Numbered from the stretch's first letter, positions 1 to 12,420 are shown. The stretch: 64,000 bases of DNA from Rhyacophila brunnea (GCA_022495005.1 JAGYXB010000557.1:310001-374000); one strand, 5' to 3'. Notes: generated from the letters alone by a model not told the origin. Numbers and translations: made by a program.

Positions 1-594
1 TCGAATAATATTATGTAGATATATTTTTTTTTGAATTTATGTACTGCATGATTTCGGTCATGTGTAAATGAAACCTTATATTTTTATAGTCTGTCAAGAT
101 ATATCAATGCATCATGTTTATTTATTTACTTATTAAACACGAGTATTATGGTATTACAGTTATTTGCCAATGCGCCATTATACATAATAAAATACAATAT
201 CAAATTATAAGCAGAATGAAATTATAAATAGACATGGAAAAAATAATAAAACTTAATTACTAATAGTAACCAATATAAAACTATAACACATGAAGAGAAA
301 GTAAGTTTGTATGTAAATATTTAAATAAAATAATAACCAAAATATATATAAATCTAACCAATTCTAAACGTCTACAAAAATTTACAGTTAAGAAAGAAAA
401 GGTAAAGTAAAGAAAGGATCGATTTTTATGGTGTTTTCAAATAGATCAACCGCACGTTACGCAGCATCATGAAACATCACATCCGTCCTGTAACGGGGTA
501 TCATGAAAACCGCAGAGCTATGAATGATATTGGCAGCAATATGAAATTTAATATTTGCCAGTATAGATAGAATGTAAATGAACCCATTAAGAAG
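1..594. other. AT-rich non-coding stretch
   Basis: No reading frame, RNA gene or recognisable repeat. Only short A- and T-runs are visible. Confidence 0.5.
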
Positions 595-725
595 TACAAA
601 GAAATGTTTTAAAACTTATTCACTGCGGAACAGTTAATTACTATTTAATTACCACATTTAAATAACATGGAAATTGTATCTAATGGCCACATAATGCCGA
701 CACGGCAGCCGTGTTGTCAGCACTG
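595..725 (+). repeat. Dispersed repeat R2, copy A
   Basis: Shares a core (AATTACCACATTTAAATAAC, then a stretch ending in TAATGGCCAC) with 2400-2520 and, inverted, with 35640-35765, 46676-46804 and 55689-55785. Copy A continues into a short hairpin, ACACGG-CAG-CCGTGT, also present in the 35.6 kb copy. No coding capacity. Class unknown: it could be the end of a larger element. Confidence 0.6.
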
Positions 726-1418
726 TATGGGTTTAAAAGAGCTCTTCACTCTTTATGCGCATAATACCCAGAAGAAAATAAGTCGGAAAATCATTTAATT
801 GTTATTATCATAAGGAAAGAATCCGTATATCCTTAACTATACAATTGAATACTTAAATATAATATTATGGATTCGGTCCGACTTAAATATTGAAAAATTA
901 TGCTGGCATATTATAGAATACTTAACACATTTAATAAAACTTAAAAATAATTATATTATTATTTAGCAAATATTTGTTTCAGGACTGTATGTTATCTCCA
1001 ATCTTAAAACAAAAATCGCCTCTATTGAATGACTTAATTTGATTTTTATTCTACTCTTCAACTAATGCGGGCCGAGGTGAGCGAATTTTCAAGCGTATTT
1101 GAAATTTAAATCTCCATAGGTACCCATCTACCGAGAGAGACATTAATTGGTGCGGATTTTTTTCGCTGTCATTAAATCAGACAGCCGAAAGAAATAAATA
1201 ATCTGCCTTAATTACGCCTCAAAAGCAGCGTTATTGTAGACTTTTTTGTCGTCAGATTTTTTCCCTCGAAAATTAACCACTTTATATTTAAATTTTACAT
1301 GCTCGCTTAGAGTAGAGTTTTGATGAAATTAAAAAGCAGAAAATATTGCCGCATAAAATTAATTTTATTTTGACTACATAGTAAAGTAATGAAAAAAAAT
1401 CTAAATACATCTAAATAC

Positions 1419-2229
1419 CAGTGGCGAAGGGTGATTTTTGGAAAGAGGTAGGCTGTGGAGATCAAACAAAAAGAGCACATTTGTCAGGTATACTAACGGG
1501 AAATAAGACGATAATACGATATTACTACTGATGAATAGGTACACACTAATTTCAACGTCACACTAAATCGATGAAATTTTAATAGCTCACTGACGATATA
1601 GAATTGAGCAATCAATATAAATTATGTATTTTCCTATACCTACACGTAATGTACGCCTAAAATATATAATCGGTAAATATAGCGGTATAAACAGCCCAAT
1701 ATGACAAACAACTAACAAAAAATATGACTAAATTAACTGAAAAGTTAATAATAATCACGAAATAAAATTATTAATTATTTTTTAAAATATTCTATCTTTA
1801 TATGACGTGATTGAACCCATAGAACATATTTTTTTTAATAATCGCATTATTAATTATTATTTGAATAAACCGGCAGTCATCGACACTAAATATATCTGGA
1901 GGCTTTGCCTTATAAGCTTATAGATTCATTTGAACAAAACCAGACTACTCCGATGCTCTTGACACGCAGTTCATACAATAAGCTCCCCAAAATTATCTCG
2001 AGTGAATCGATATTTCAATACTCGCTAGAGGCGCTGCTTTGTCACTTATTTTTTATTTATTCTAAATTCTTCTGACGATAGAAGGCCCTCATTTATATAT
2101 ATATATAAATATATTTTTTTAAATATTAGTTAATTATTCTGACGATTTATTTAAATTTAAATACTTTCAATCTATATTTCTTAGAAGGTATGCTTCAAAT
2201 AATCGCCTACTATGGAGCCTTCGCCACTG
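1419..2229. mobile_element. Non-autonomous hAT element (811 bp)
   Basis: The ends are perfect 12-base inverted repeats, CAGTGGCGAAGG and CCTTCGCCACTG. They are flanked by an 8-base duplication with one mismatch (CTAAATAC at 1411-1418, CTAAATAG at 2230-2237). An 8-base duplication with CAGTG-type termini is typical of the hAT superfamily. The interior is AT-rich and I see no transposase remnant. Its left subterminal sequence resembles the repeats ending at 13694 and 54160, so these are probably one family. Confidence 0.85.
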
Positions 2230-2399
2230 CTAAATAGCTAATCGTTTTCTCAAAATTGTGGTCTTTGGAGCATATATACATACCTTTGCAGGCATATTAC
2301 ATATTATTATTATGATGTGAGTATGCGCAAAAAACTTTGCAGTGTTTTTGTACGGCAATAAAAATGACCTGTAGATGTCAATTAGTTTTTAATTCAAAG

Positions 2400-2520
2400 T
2401 TTTAAAGTTTTAAACCCAATTAAAACCCATTCGCTGCGGGCCTTTTAATTAATATTTAATTACCACATTTTAATAACATGCTAATTGTATCTAATGGCCA
2501 CCTGATGGGCAACGCACTAG
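2400..2520 (+). repeat. Dispersed repeat R2, copy B
   Basis: Aligns by eye with 595-725 over about 100 bases in the same orientation, including ATTCGCTGCGG, the AATTACCACATT core and CTAATGGCCAC. It lacks the ACACGG hairpin of copy A. It lies shortly after the hAT element ending at 2229. Confidence 0.6.
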
Positions 2521-3304
2521 TTATAGCAATTAATTCATTTGCGTATATTGAAAGCTTGTATTTCCGCACACGATAGTATAATGGAGGTGAAATGTTACTT
2601 CATAGCCATTTGTTCAATAAATTTGAGACCATACTCTGAATCCAAACATACAAATTGGTGAAAAATCCAATGAACTCAAATTTTCAAAATTTCATTTATA
2701 CATAATATATATATATACTATAACAATAGTAACATAATTTTATTTTTAATTATTTTATTATAATTAAGTTATTTAAAATTAATACAATCATAGGCTATAA
2801 TTTAAGTATTTATAATAAACTAAGTATCAACATTTCATATAAATACATATGTAGGTATTTATAAATAGCCCATGTAATTCATTACAAACACAATTTTTTT
2901 CATAATACTGAAAGTCGTCCGTCTATAAATTAGAAGATACCCATATTATTTATAAGTCTCATATTTGGTTTGGACATTTTTCGGCACACTGAGGAATACG
3001 TATTAGTATTTTCAGACTCTTAAAATATAATTGTCATATTTTGCGCATAAGAGTTTGAACTACCTCTAGACTAGAGGATATCATATTTCTCGAATATCAT
3101 TTAATCCCAATTTCAGAATAATATATTTAACGTATGTGTGAATTAGTATCCATGGATATTAGCATATTTTAAGATGGTGACTATCAACTATTATTTATAG
3201 TCGTGTTTTCACATTATGTTATAATGTATGGATGAAATTTTATTGATTAGCATTTTTTTTGAGATCGTTCACGCATACGCAGCGTATACTTTATAAGTTA
3301 TAAG

Positions 3305-4026
3305 TAAGGAGCGGATTTATATGCACCAAAAAACATGTTTATATGCATGCACGTATGCACTTAAAATCAATAAAATATGCACTAAAACCGAAGAAATATG
3401 CAGTTAAAATTGTCATTTTTTGTGGGAAAAAATTAAAATACCCACTTTACCCAATATTACTGACAAAAAATCGAATAATAATTTTTCAACATAATAGTTT
3501 TTTCAGAAGTACAAATAATTGAATAATAAATGCAATGTAAACCTAACATAACTTAAACAACAAAAAGGACACACTTAACTATTCATAAATACTATTTTAA
3601 ATTTAATTTTTCCCCATAAGTATCTGTCAGTATTTTGTTTATATGCGGAAAACTACCTCTCAACGTCCACATAGGTGATTAATAAAAGTGCCCGAGTTGA
3701 CTTCACTTTTTCTGATAAATCCACAGCTCGGAGATGGCATTAAAAATGCAAGTGCATCAAAATTATCTACCTTCCAAACTTAGTTATATTTCGATAAAAT
3801 TATTTAAAAAACTAAAATTTTAAATTCAAAAGCTCTAAAATATGTATTTATTTATAAAATATGCATTAATGACTCAAATATGCTCTAACGTCTCAAATAT
3901 GAATTTATATGCACAATAAAATTTTATTTTTGGATTCTGTGTCTTTCAAAACAGATTTCTGTGCAACTCTCGTAGATGTGCATATACCCTAACAAAACAT
4001 GCACTAGCATATAAGTCCGGGCCCTA
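3305..4026. mobile_element. Non-autonomous hAT element with subterminal TATGCA repeats (722 bp)
   Basis: The left end TAAGGAGCGGATTTATATGC and the reverse complement of the right end, TAGGGCCCGGACTTATATGC, match at 16 of 20 positions. A perfect 8-base target duplication, GTTATAAG, flanks it (3297-3304 and 4027-4034). About the first 100 and last 200 bases carry many copies of ATATGCA or its complement. Such subterminal repeats are where hAT transposases commonly bind. No transposase frame is visible, so it must be mobilised in trans. Intact duplication but diverged ends suggest moderate age. Confidence 0.88.
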
Positions 4027-4034
4027 GTTATAAG

Positions 4035-5449
4035 GCAGTCAGTGTTGCTAAATAATTTCTGAATTTTAATATAAAGTATCTTAAATCGACATATTATATT
4101 CGTGTCAAATGAAGCACTGAAACAGAATTTAAAAAAAATGCTATGGAAGGAAATTGTGCCTCAGGTGACTTTTTTCATCGTAAAGTACCTTTTATATTTT
4201 TTAATAATATCATTGAAAACGATTTTTGAACTTTTCGATACCCCCTGAATCCTGCCGCCCGAGTGTTTCACACCCCTAACATCCGCACTTAGCACGCCCC
4301 CCATATGAGTATAATAATTTTACGAGACAATATAACATAAAATCAGAAGTTAGATGACTTATTGTGGAAGTGGAAAGAAATTTTGCGGCACGCTTCCCAA
4401 TCGTTTGTGACACGCCGGTTGGTAATTGCTGATTAATGCCATATTGCATATTGACATGTCTATACGTTTTATACAGCGAAATGTTATCAAATGCATTATC
4501 CAAAATTGTTATGTATCGCTTTAATTAATGACTTTGTATCTACACTAGATAGGAGAGAACCTACATAATTAAATATTACGGCAGTCTTACTATAGCAGTA
4601 TTCATTTAAAATTTGATTACAAATCCGTATGATCATAATTTCATAAGTAGCTACGTATCCTATCTGTACTCAGCTCTCATTATTGTATGAAAGCTCTAAG
4701 TGAGCATTAATATATCGACGGCCCCAGGAAAAACCGGTGTAAGTCTAAAATCACAAATGTTCAGGAGAGCGAAAAAACTAAAATATTTACGCTATTAAAT
4801 TCATCATATAAAATGAGTGAGTTTTTTCTAATCTTATTTAAGTAAATCAGATAGACCATTTTATGGTCTATATTTCTATCAAAATTTAATGGTGATTAAT
4901 TGATTAACAGCTAAGATAATGACCAAAAATCGTTTTTATTTGGAATAATATTACGCGCTTGATGTTTTGACTCGGTTCAACATGCTTTTGCGCGGACAAA
5001 ATAGATCACTGACTCCGCACAGCAGACTTATATTCTGGCATAGAACGGTTTTTTACGTCGCGTTTTTCTTACTCTATACGATTTTATTAAACACAACCAT
5101 AGTTATCGTGCTCTTGTACGGAACAACCATTATAGCGCATTATTTAGCTTGAAATAGGACAGCGTGAATACAAAATAATGACAAAGAGTAAGGAGACATA
5201 TTGACATACAGTTTTTTTGTACGAAGTTTTTATTACAGAAAAGTATCTAAGTATGATAATTTTTAAATAATCAAAAAAAAAATGTAAATTATTTTAGTTA
5301 TTTATATAAATATTGTTAATATGTACAATAAGTATTATAAATTATTCAGGAAAATGGTAATTATGGAAGGATAAAAAAAGTTATGTAAGAAATTAAAATA
5401 TAACGCAAGTAACTACGAGAGAGAAAAAATGTTTATTTTTATACATAAT
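4035..5449. other. Non-coding stretch
   Basis: No supported gene. It holds a C-rich patch near 4240-4300 resembling a lone transposon end, and a short hydrophobic open frame at 4982-5152 discussed under findings. Confidence 0.4.
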
Positions 5450-5962
5450 AACACAATTTACATTAAAAATATGGAAAGAACAATCATAATTTTAATAAAT
5501 ATTTTATGTTAATACAAATAAATCACATTTTATTCATTTTATTGGATTATTGATAACACAATTTATATTAAAAATATGGAAAGAACAATCATAATGTCAA
5601 TAATTATTTTATGCTAATACAAATAAATCACATTTTATTGGATTATTGATAACACAATTTACATTAAAAATATGGAAAGAACAATCGTAATGTTAATAAT
5701 TATTTTATATTAATACAAATAAATCACATTTTATACATTTTATTGGATCATTGATAACACAATTTGTATTAAAAATATGGAAAGAACAATCATATTGTTC
5801 ATAATTATTTTATGTTAATACAAATAAATCACATTTAATTAATTTTATTGGATTATAATTGATAACACAATTTAAATTAAAAATATGGAAAGAACAATCA
5901 TAATGTTATTAATTATTTTATGCTAATACAAATATCTCACATTTTATTACTTTTATTGGATA
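5450..5962. repeat. Tandem array, about 5 units of 96-108 bp
   Basis: The phrase AACACAATTTA (with small changes) recurs at 5450, 5555, 5651, 5756 and 5864. Each time it is followed by AAAAATATGGAAAGAACAAT and later AATACAAATAAATCACATTT. Unit spacings are 105, 96, 105 and 108 bases, and the last unit is partial. The array abuts, and slightly overlaps, the 3' end of the minus-strand open segment that follows the gene at 6182-7886, so array growth may have truncated it. Confidence 0.9.
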
Positions 5963-6181
5963 GTTTATACACCAATCGACTATTTTTCCTGCCTTCGAAA
6001 TATATGTGGAGCCAGTATTGATTGATGTTTTCAAAATATTTTTTTTCCAATTAATTTCTTGTCGTCTTCTCTCTGCACCTTTAGATGGAGAATACGTTGA
6101 TCGTACATCATTTTCATGATGTGTAGTCGAATTGGGATTATTTGATTTTTCATTTGTCAAGGTATCATTGTCCATTATGAT
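5963..6181 (-). pseudogene. In-frame open segment beyond the stop of the spliced gene
   Basis: It continues the reading frame of the last exon (6435-6182) directly after its TAA, with a first ATG at 6175. The 85-codon frame is Ser/Asn/Asp-rich at first. It then has a basic stretch containing RRRQEINWKKN (residues 37-46) and GSTYISKAGKIV (about 55-66), before running into the tandem array and stopping at 5918. A basic W-K-x-N block followed by a G-x-x-Y-x-S-x-x-G-K-x-V pattern recalls the start of a multicopy protein family I have seen in insect predictions. That is memory, not a search. Either the TAA is a disabling mutation in a once longer gene, or this is chance 3' UTR. Confidence 0.35.
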
Positions 6182-7886
6182 TTATGGAATGGCGATTATG
6201 TCATTACAATGCACTGAAGTGGACGGAATCGTAATATCTTGATAATCATTGCGGTATGTTTGTATTGAATCAGTTTGCGGTTTCGATATTTCATCCATTA
6301 AGTAATCCAAAACTTCAGGAGATGCGCATTTAAAATATTCGTCAATATCTGGAGCACTTGATGTAAACGAAATTATACTGGGACAGTATTCTGAATAGCT
6401 AGAATTGTAATCCTTACCTGTCGTATCGTTAGAATCTGTAAAAACAAAATATAAAATTAAAATTTAATACTCCAATGTATATACCCTATGATTAAAAAAG
6501 TAGATAACAGAGTGATACCAGTAAAAAACATTCCTAAAGATGAGTTTACAGTACCTAAACTTATAGAATTGCTTATTTTTCAGAAATATTAAAACTTAAA
6601 TGTTTTCTAACATCTCAATATTTCGTGGTATTCAGAAAATACATAGATCGTCTGCTACATATATAACAAAAAAATAGGTTTTATCAATATAAAACGCAAT
6701 ATAATTCAAATACTTATTCCCCATAATTTACTACCTATGAGGGTTTGTTTCTTCTACTTTGATTGGATAGTGTTATAAAACTTATAAACCAACACAAAAT
6801 CTTTAAAAAAATAAAATCTTCTATTGAAGCATAAAAAAACGGTTTGTTGTGAAATTATGTCAAATAATATTACATAAATTGTATTATATTTTAATAAGTG
6901 GTTAATATACACACAGTCTTTTCACCAAGAATTGAATAATATTTTAATAGTCTTACGTTGTTATAGTGGTTATATCATATTATGCTTACCTATGACCTCA
7001 TCGTTGTCAAGGGATTCTTCATTCACCATGTTTTTCACATTGCAGAATACGCCACTTGCTTCATCCAAAATACAAGTATAATCTTTAAATCAATACACAA
7101 GCACATTAGATACCATGATTTGGTAGATATTCAAAAAATATCTCATTTAAATAGTAAAGTAGTTAAATATATAAAAATACAGATAAGTATGAATTACAAT
7201 GAAGAAATGTACAAAATAAAATTATTTTAGAGGGTTGGCGCAAACCAGCAATCATTGCGTTATGCATTAAATTTATAAATTAATCAACTTAATATTAACA
7301 TAAGCTAATTGGTTATCAAATAGTATTTTCTTTAAATAGTGGATATCATTATCTAAGCGTTTCATTATGAACTTTCAAAGAAACAGGGTTTAATATCAAT
7401 TTTCATTCATATCTAATTCTTTTTTATTTAGGTAATTATACAAAATGTAAACTCTGTCCAATTTTACTAGGATTAAATAGCTAATAACTTTCATAATAAT
7501 AAAACAATCATAATCAATAAGTAAAAAGTATGTAAATGTATGTACTTACCACTCTCACCACTACTAGATTTTTCAAAATTAATTGATAATTTATTTTGAA
7601 GTCCACCCGATGCTAAATGCAATATATGTATTGCGCGATCAGATATGGTATAAGTACTAATTAAATTTTAAAGAAAATAACGATAATTATAAACCGTTGA
7701 TCATAACATCATATAAATAATACCAATTAGGTCACTAGTCATAAACACAAAGATTGCATAGGTAGGTACTTAATACTTATTTGTAATTAATGATAAAAAT
7801 TCTCAGTCGCTAATCAATGGGAAAGTTAAACGAAGAAATTATTCTGTGTACATTTCACCATCTACACGACGTTTTATTTGTTTCAT
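6182..7886 (-). CDS. Four-exon gene model, uncharacterised acidic protein (162 aa)
   Basis: I do not recognise a named gene. Exon 1 is 7886-7852: ATG, with an in-frame TAG 9 bases upstream and a weak donor GTACAC. Exon 2 is 7656-7550: acceptor TTAG, strong donor GTAAGT. Exon 3 is 7082-6990: acceptor AAAG, donor GTAAGC. Exon 4 is 6435-6182: acceptor TTTTTACAG, stop TAA. Donor phases are 2, 1 and 1, every junction keeps the frame, and the 489 coding bases make whole codons. Introns are 195, 467 and 554 bases. The product starts basic (MKQIKRRVDGE), then becomes rich in Ser, Asp and Glu (for example NFEKSSSGES, CNVKNMVNEESLDNDEV, SSAPDIDEYF). It has no signal peptide or membrane span. Exons 2-4 are better supported than exon 1. 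It may be a truncated member of a larger family (see 5963-6181). Confidence 0.5.
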
Positions 7887-8869
7887 CTTTTCCTAAATTT
7901 CTATTATAATAATATATAGGTATAATATAAGGCACCAAGCCCAAAAATTTAAAATTAAAAGAAATTCTTCAATATTTATGTAGAAACGAATAAATGCTTC
8001 TTTGACTGCATTTTGTATATTTTTGTTAATGTTTTATTGCGGCCAATAAATGCGTCTCTGTGAAAGCCCGCCTAATCCTTTTAGGACATCCCGCCAAATA
8101 AAATTATTTTCCCAGGATACTTAGAAGTGAGTAAATTTAATGATTTTGTCTACGAGACATATTTAAAGTGATAATATAATAACAATACTGGCTACATTGT
8201 CATATTTGCAAAAATATTATGTACATGTGCTGTACTTAGGCCCACATTCAATAATTTAATGTTTGAATTTATTTTGATCTTAGCCGAAGTCATAATATTA
8301 TTATAAAAAAGTAATATTCCCACAAAATTTTATCGATCTTTTGTAAAAACTCACTATTTTGAAGTGTCATAAAAAGGATTACCTATTTAACTTGTTTGTG
8401 TCATAAATATCAGTCCAAAATTACTATGTATTCCATTACACAAATAATAAAATTAAGTATCTTCACTAGGTATTTGTTTTCTATTAAATAATGAAAATTG
8501 TCAAAATTAGAAATAACATTACCGACTATTTTTGTAGGAATTTGTAATAATTTCAAGAGCAATTTGTTTTATTAATGTATATTATGTTTTCTTACTAGGA
8601 TACATGGTGGTATAATACGTATCGAAATTATCGGCAGAGTGCATAAAACGTTTGAACTGAACCTTGTGTTGAGTTTAAATAGCAGGGTGTTTAGTCAACG
8701 TGTGTTTCAGTCTCCAATGTAAGCATTCAAATTTTTATGTCTTGTTAATTAATAGAAAATCCGAAAAATTAAGATTCTTACAATCTGTAGCAATAATGAC
8801 GTATATGTTGACGAACACACACAAATACAGAAAAAGGATCGAATGAATAAATGAGCAATCAAGAGTCTG
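7887..8869. other. Non-coding stretch
   Basis: AT-rich sequence upstream of the minus-strand gene. I see no clear promoter motif; the patch around 8040-8100 is only slightly richer in G and C. Confidence 0.35.
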
Positions 8870-9115
8870 CGGCGTATTTAGGTATGTCCAACCCTTAAAT
8901 TGAGATGGGCCGGACATAATATATTGCAGATGAAACGACCGCTGAATGAATGCAATAATCCAGTAGTTTGAGAGGAACGTAAGATAATTAGAATTATAAT
9001 AATAATGCTATATTGACAAGATATTTAAGTTCGATGAAATCACGTGCCCGTGAAAAATAATTAACCAAAAAGAATGGAGAAAGCGTGAGGAGGCCTTTAC
9101 CACAGTGAATAGAAA
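8870..9115 (+). pseudogene. Decayed LINE reverse-transcriptase tail
   Basis: Around 8893-8950 the plus strand reads LRWAGHNILQMKRPLNE. This matches the RLRWAGHVxRM pattern near the C-terminus of many insect non-LTR reverse transcriptases. About 130 bases on, EWRKREEAFTT matches the W-R-x-x-x-E-E-A motif expected at the very end of such proteins. Stops and shifts lie between. Only the tail survives, as expected of a 5'-truncated insertion. Clade not assignable. Confidence 0.45.
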
Positions 9116-11276
9116 CAGGTGATGAAATAATATAGTTTCACAAATTTTAATGCAAATTAATTTGTTTTCTACGAGGAATTTATTTTATATTAAGTAATAT
9201 AATATTTTCACATTCGGATATAATACTACTGACCAGTTTTTAATTATTAATGCGTATAAATTCTGAAAATATCAATCTTTTTCGAAGATATACCAAAACA
9301 AATTACGAGTCTTATGTGATACATCAATATAAAACATGGTGTCTATTCAGATATCCGTGAAAGAGCGTAATAGCAAGTATTATGAGCCTCTTATTCGAAA
9401 GAAAGAGCGCACGACACGTTGCTTATTTAGATATGACTATACTTTTCGGAAATTTCTGTGAACACAAATTTAGTCGACGCAATATGTTGATATATTGCAC
9501 AATCGTCGAAAACCTAACTTTGTCAATTTTTATGCTAGAGACCTGAAATTTTTACAGGACATGCACAAAAAATATGATATTATAAAAAGCTTATAAAACT
9601 TAATACGCTATTTTCAGACTTATAATGGTTTTTCTAGGGCACGTCGATATCTTTATGTATGGAGATGGTTGCTTATACATGTAGGTACGAATTATATTTG
9701 TCTACTGACATGGTTTCAGCGAAAGCTTTTAGGGTAGGAAATGTCAGTGTAGATTTTAAGCTGGCGTAATACTGTGTACTCATTTGCGTGTATTTTATAT
9801 CCTCAACACAAATTAGCTTTTTGAAATATGATGTTGATGGATTATTAGACAAAGAAATACATTTAATAACTACGTAATAAAAAAAATATTTTTAAATCAA
9901 GACCAGTTTTGTAGCTTAACTGAAGAATCCAATGTTGTATTTGAAATGCTATAATAAATACGTATTAATTTATTAAAAGCTTGATATTCGTTCATCAAAA
10001 AAAAATCTTATAAAACATTAAAAGTTAAACAAGTAAGATATGAATATACAAAAATTATCGAATATATATCATGTTACCAATGATAAGGGTTTAAGAGCAA
10101 TAAGTAGATATGTAGGGTCAATACCCTACCATCCAGTATGACTTGGCAGGAAACCATTAATTTATAACTACAATGTATCTTGCAACATAATATTGTTAAA
10201 ATTGCAAAAGAAGCGATTTATGCGAGTCAATCAAATTTCAACAGAAAGCTAATTTAGCAAAAATAATTCAATTAATCAATAATATCGCAAATTAATAAAT
10301 ATTGCTATTTAAGTTTGTTATGATATGCACAAAAGTTAAGTATGAAAATCAATCTTGCGCAAAGCTGCATAATTGTTCAAATTAAAATCAATTATTTATA
10401 ATTTACAAAACGAATCATGCATTACACAATAAAGCATGATCATCAAAATATTTAAGTAGTGATATCAGAATTTTCTATTGTATCGAATCACTATAAAACA
10501 CTCAGTAGAAGAAGGCAACATCGTCATTCAGTCATCAAAGATTTAACCGTAAGGTTGTCGTTCGCCTCGCCCGATCGAACTTTGCAATTCATCAAAACGC
10601 ATACTCGTGATTTCACTCAGCTAAACTATAATCTTTAAACTTAACTGTAATAATTAAATCAATATTTATTTGGAAGGAGATAATAAAACCAGGGTTCGCT
10701 TCATTCACGCACCAAATTCTGAGTTATTCATTTGGGAGTCAAACCAACCTACCCTGCTTGTTCCTTATTTCATATCCTAGCCAAAGATATTATCAAGCAT
10801 AGAAAATCAGTACATATTTTCTATAATTAAAGATAAGATTTTCTCCAGCTCATAATGCGAGGCAACAAAACGAGATTCTCTTGGTAACGCATCTTCCGTA
10901 AGTGGCTCAATGTGCAAGGCGTTGGGATCTAATATGACTGGTGTACGATAGGGAGGTATACCGAAAATGGGTCACCAATCTTCGATAAAAGACGCCAAGA
11001 CGAAAGAAGAAAAATACATTAGAGGAGATGTTTTTTTTTTCTGTATATATTCAGTTACTTTAATGCACTTGGGGATATCATTTCCGAAATGAAAATGGAT
11101 TGCTCTTGTTTTCTGCATTGAAAGAACCGTATCCGTTACTTGCAAATATTAGCACCAAATGGTTGAAGCTTTCTTAATAAAAATATTCTTTTAGTGATTT
11201 AACATTGGTAGCTATCGAAAGATTTTCTCCATGAGTGATTTTTTTAGGTTCACAGCAAATACCGTAAGTGACGAAA
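9116..11276. other. Non-coding stretch with a possible core promoter
   Basis: No coding evidence. It contains CTATAAAACA at 10491 followed about 30-40 bases later by TCATTCAGTC, then a richer block to about 10620 and AATAAAA near 10683. The arrangement could be a promoter with first exon, or an LTR. Confidence 0.3.
10491..10536 (+). promoter_or_regulatory. Possible TATA box plus initiator
   Basis: TATAAAA at 10492-10498 is followed by an initiator-like TCATTCAGTC at 10524-10533, close to the usual TATA-to-start spacing. An AATAAA signal lies about 150 bases downstream, which would also fit a retroelement LTR. No open frame follows, so the transcript, if any, is unknown. Confidence 0.25.
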
Positions 11277-11330
11277 ATGTGTATCATTAGTTCCGCGCAT
11301 TAGAAGTTATACTTTTTTGGCGTAGCGTTA
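11277..11330 (+). repeat. Short dispersed repeat R8, copy 1
   Basis: Contains TTAGAAGTTATACTT, then TTTGGCGTA, matching 12052-12100 in the same orientation. AGAAGT-TAT-ACTTCT is close to a palindrome, and a related motif (AAAGAAGTATGACTTC) appears in the tail of the SINE at 12421. Confidence 0.5.
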
Positions 11331-12051
11331 GTCCTAATGTCTGAAATTTTCATTTTCTCTCTAGAAATCGTCTACATTGATAAACTAGAGTTGATAAATG
11401 GGTTCCTCCACAAACTAATACGCTATTATTTAATAATATTAAATATATCTATCTAATAATTTCCATTGTTGACATTTATGATATTGTCGATTTAAGTTAA
11501 TCTATTTCGTGAGATATATTTGAAATTCAATCACCGATATTAAAATGTATTAAATTTGTACAATATGTTATAATACAATGTCTACCAATATATTTCGTAT
11601 CTATGTTTATGAATCTAAATGCACGAACTATTTATATCTATTAAATATGATAAAATATGCCGTCTAACATACAAACATATTATTAACCTTTTAAGTTAGC
11701 ATTGAAAATATACATTACATTATGTGAATTTAATACAGCTAGTTAACATAAATACAAAACGCATACCTTTGAGTTGTAATGGATTTGAGTTTTGTACTAT
11801 CCCCGAAATATTTCTCCTGTTTTCACCGGTCCGCAGGTGTAAAAAAAATGAAAAACACTGCTTTATTGCATAGGTATTGAGTACCTATTATGGCGGCAAA
11901 AAAACTGTATTAGTATTATATTTTTACGGAATAAATGAATTCATTTATTTTTCTACCCTGATATCAAATTAATAAAATAATATGTACATAGTGAAACATT
12001 TATGATTTAAATTAAATATAATATTATGTTTATCTAAAAAAAAAAATCGGT

Positions 12052-12100
12052 GTGTGTACTTATGTACGCGCGTTAGAAGTTATACTTCTTTGGCGTAAAA
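12052..12100 (+). repeat. Short dispersed repeat R8, copy 2
   Basis: GCGCGTTAGAAGTTATACTT followed by CTTTGGCGTAA matches 11277-11330. It is preceded by GTGTGTACTTATGTAC. Function and class unknown. Confidence 0.5.
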
Positions 12101-12145
12101 AACAAAAAAAAAACTTGTGATAAACTAGATTCTTTGACTAGCTCT

Positions 12146-12207
12146 TAATTATCTTGTTAAATTACACACTCAAGAAAAAGGACCGCTTATTGGAACACCG
12201 TTGGTTT
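12146..12207 (+). repeat. Dispersed repeat R7, copy 1
   Basis: ATCTTGTTAAATTACACACT, then CAAGAAAAAGG and a TATTGG...CCG.TGGTT end, is shared with 47141-47201 at high identity over about 60 bases, same orientation. Sequence beyond differs, so the repeat boundary is near 12207. Confidence 0.65.
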
Positions 12208-12420
12208 ATTTCTATACATTTTAACTTATATTACTTAAGTATATAATGGTTGCACGTTGTTTTTATTTTTAAATTACCAACTGTCACTCTGACGTTTAAT
12301 AGTTTGTTTAATTAAGGAATTGCAAATGGCCGACAATAATAAACTCGCTGCCTATGCAACGGAACAATTCTAAACTATAATATTATACTGTATAACCATC
12401 ACGATTGAAGTATCATACTG

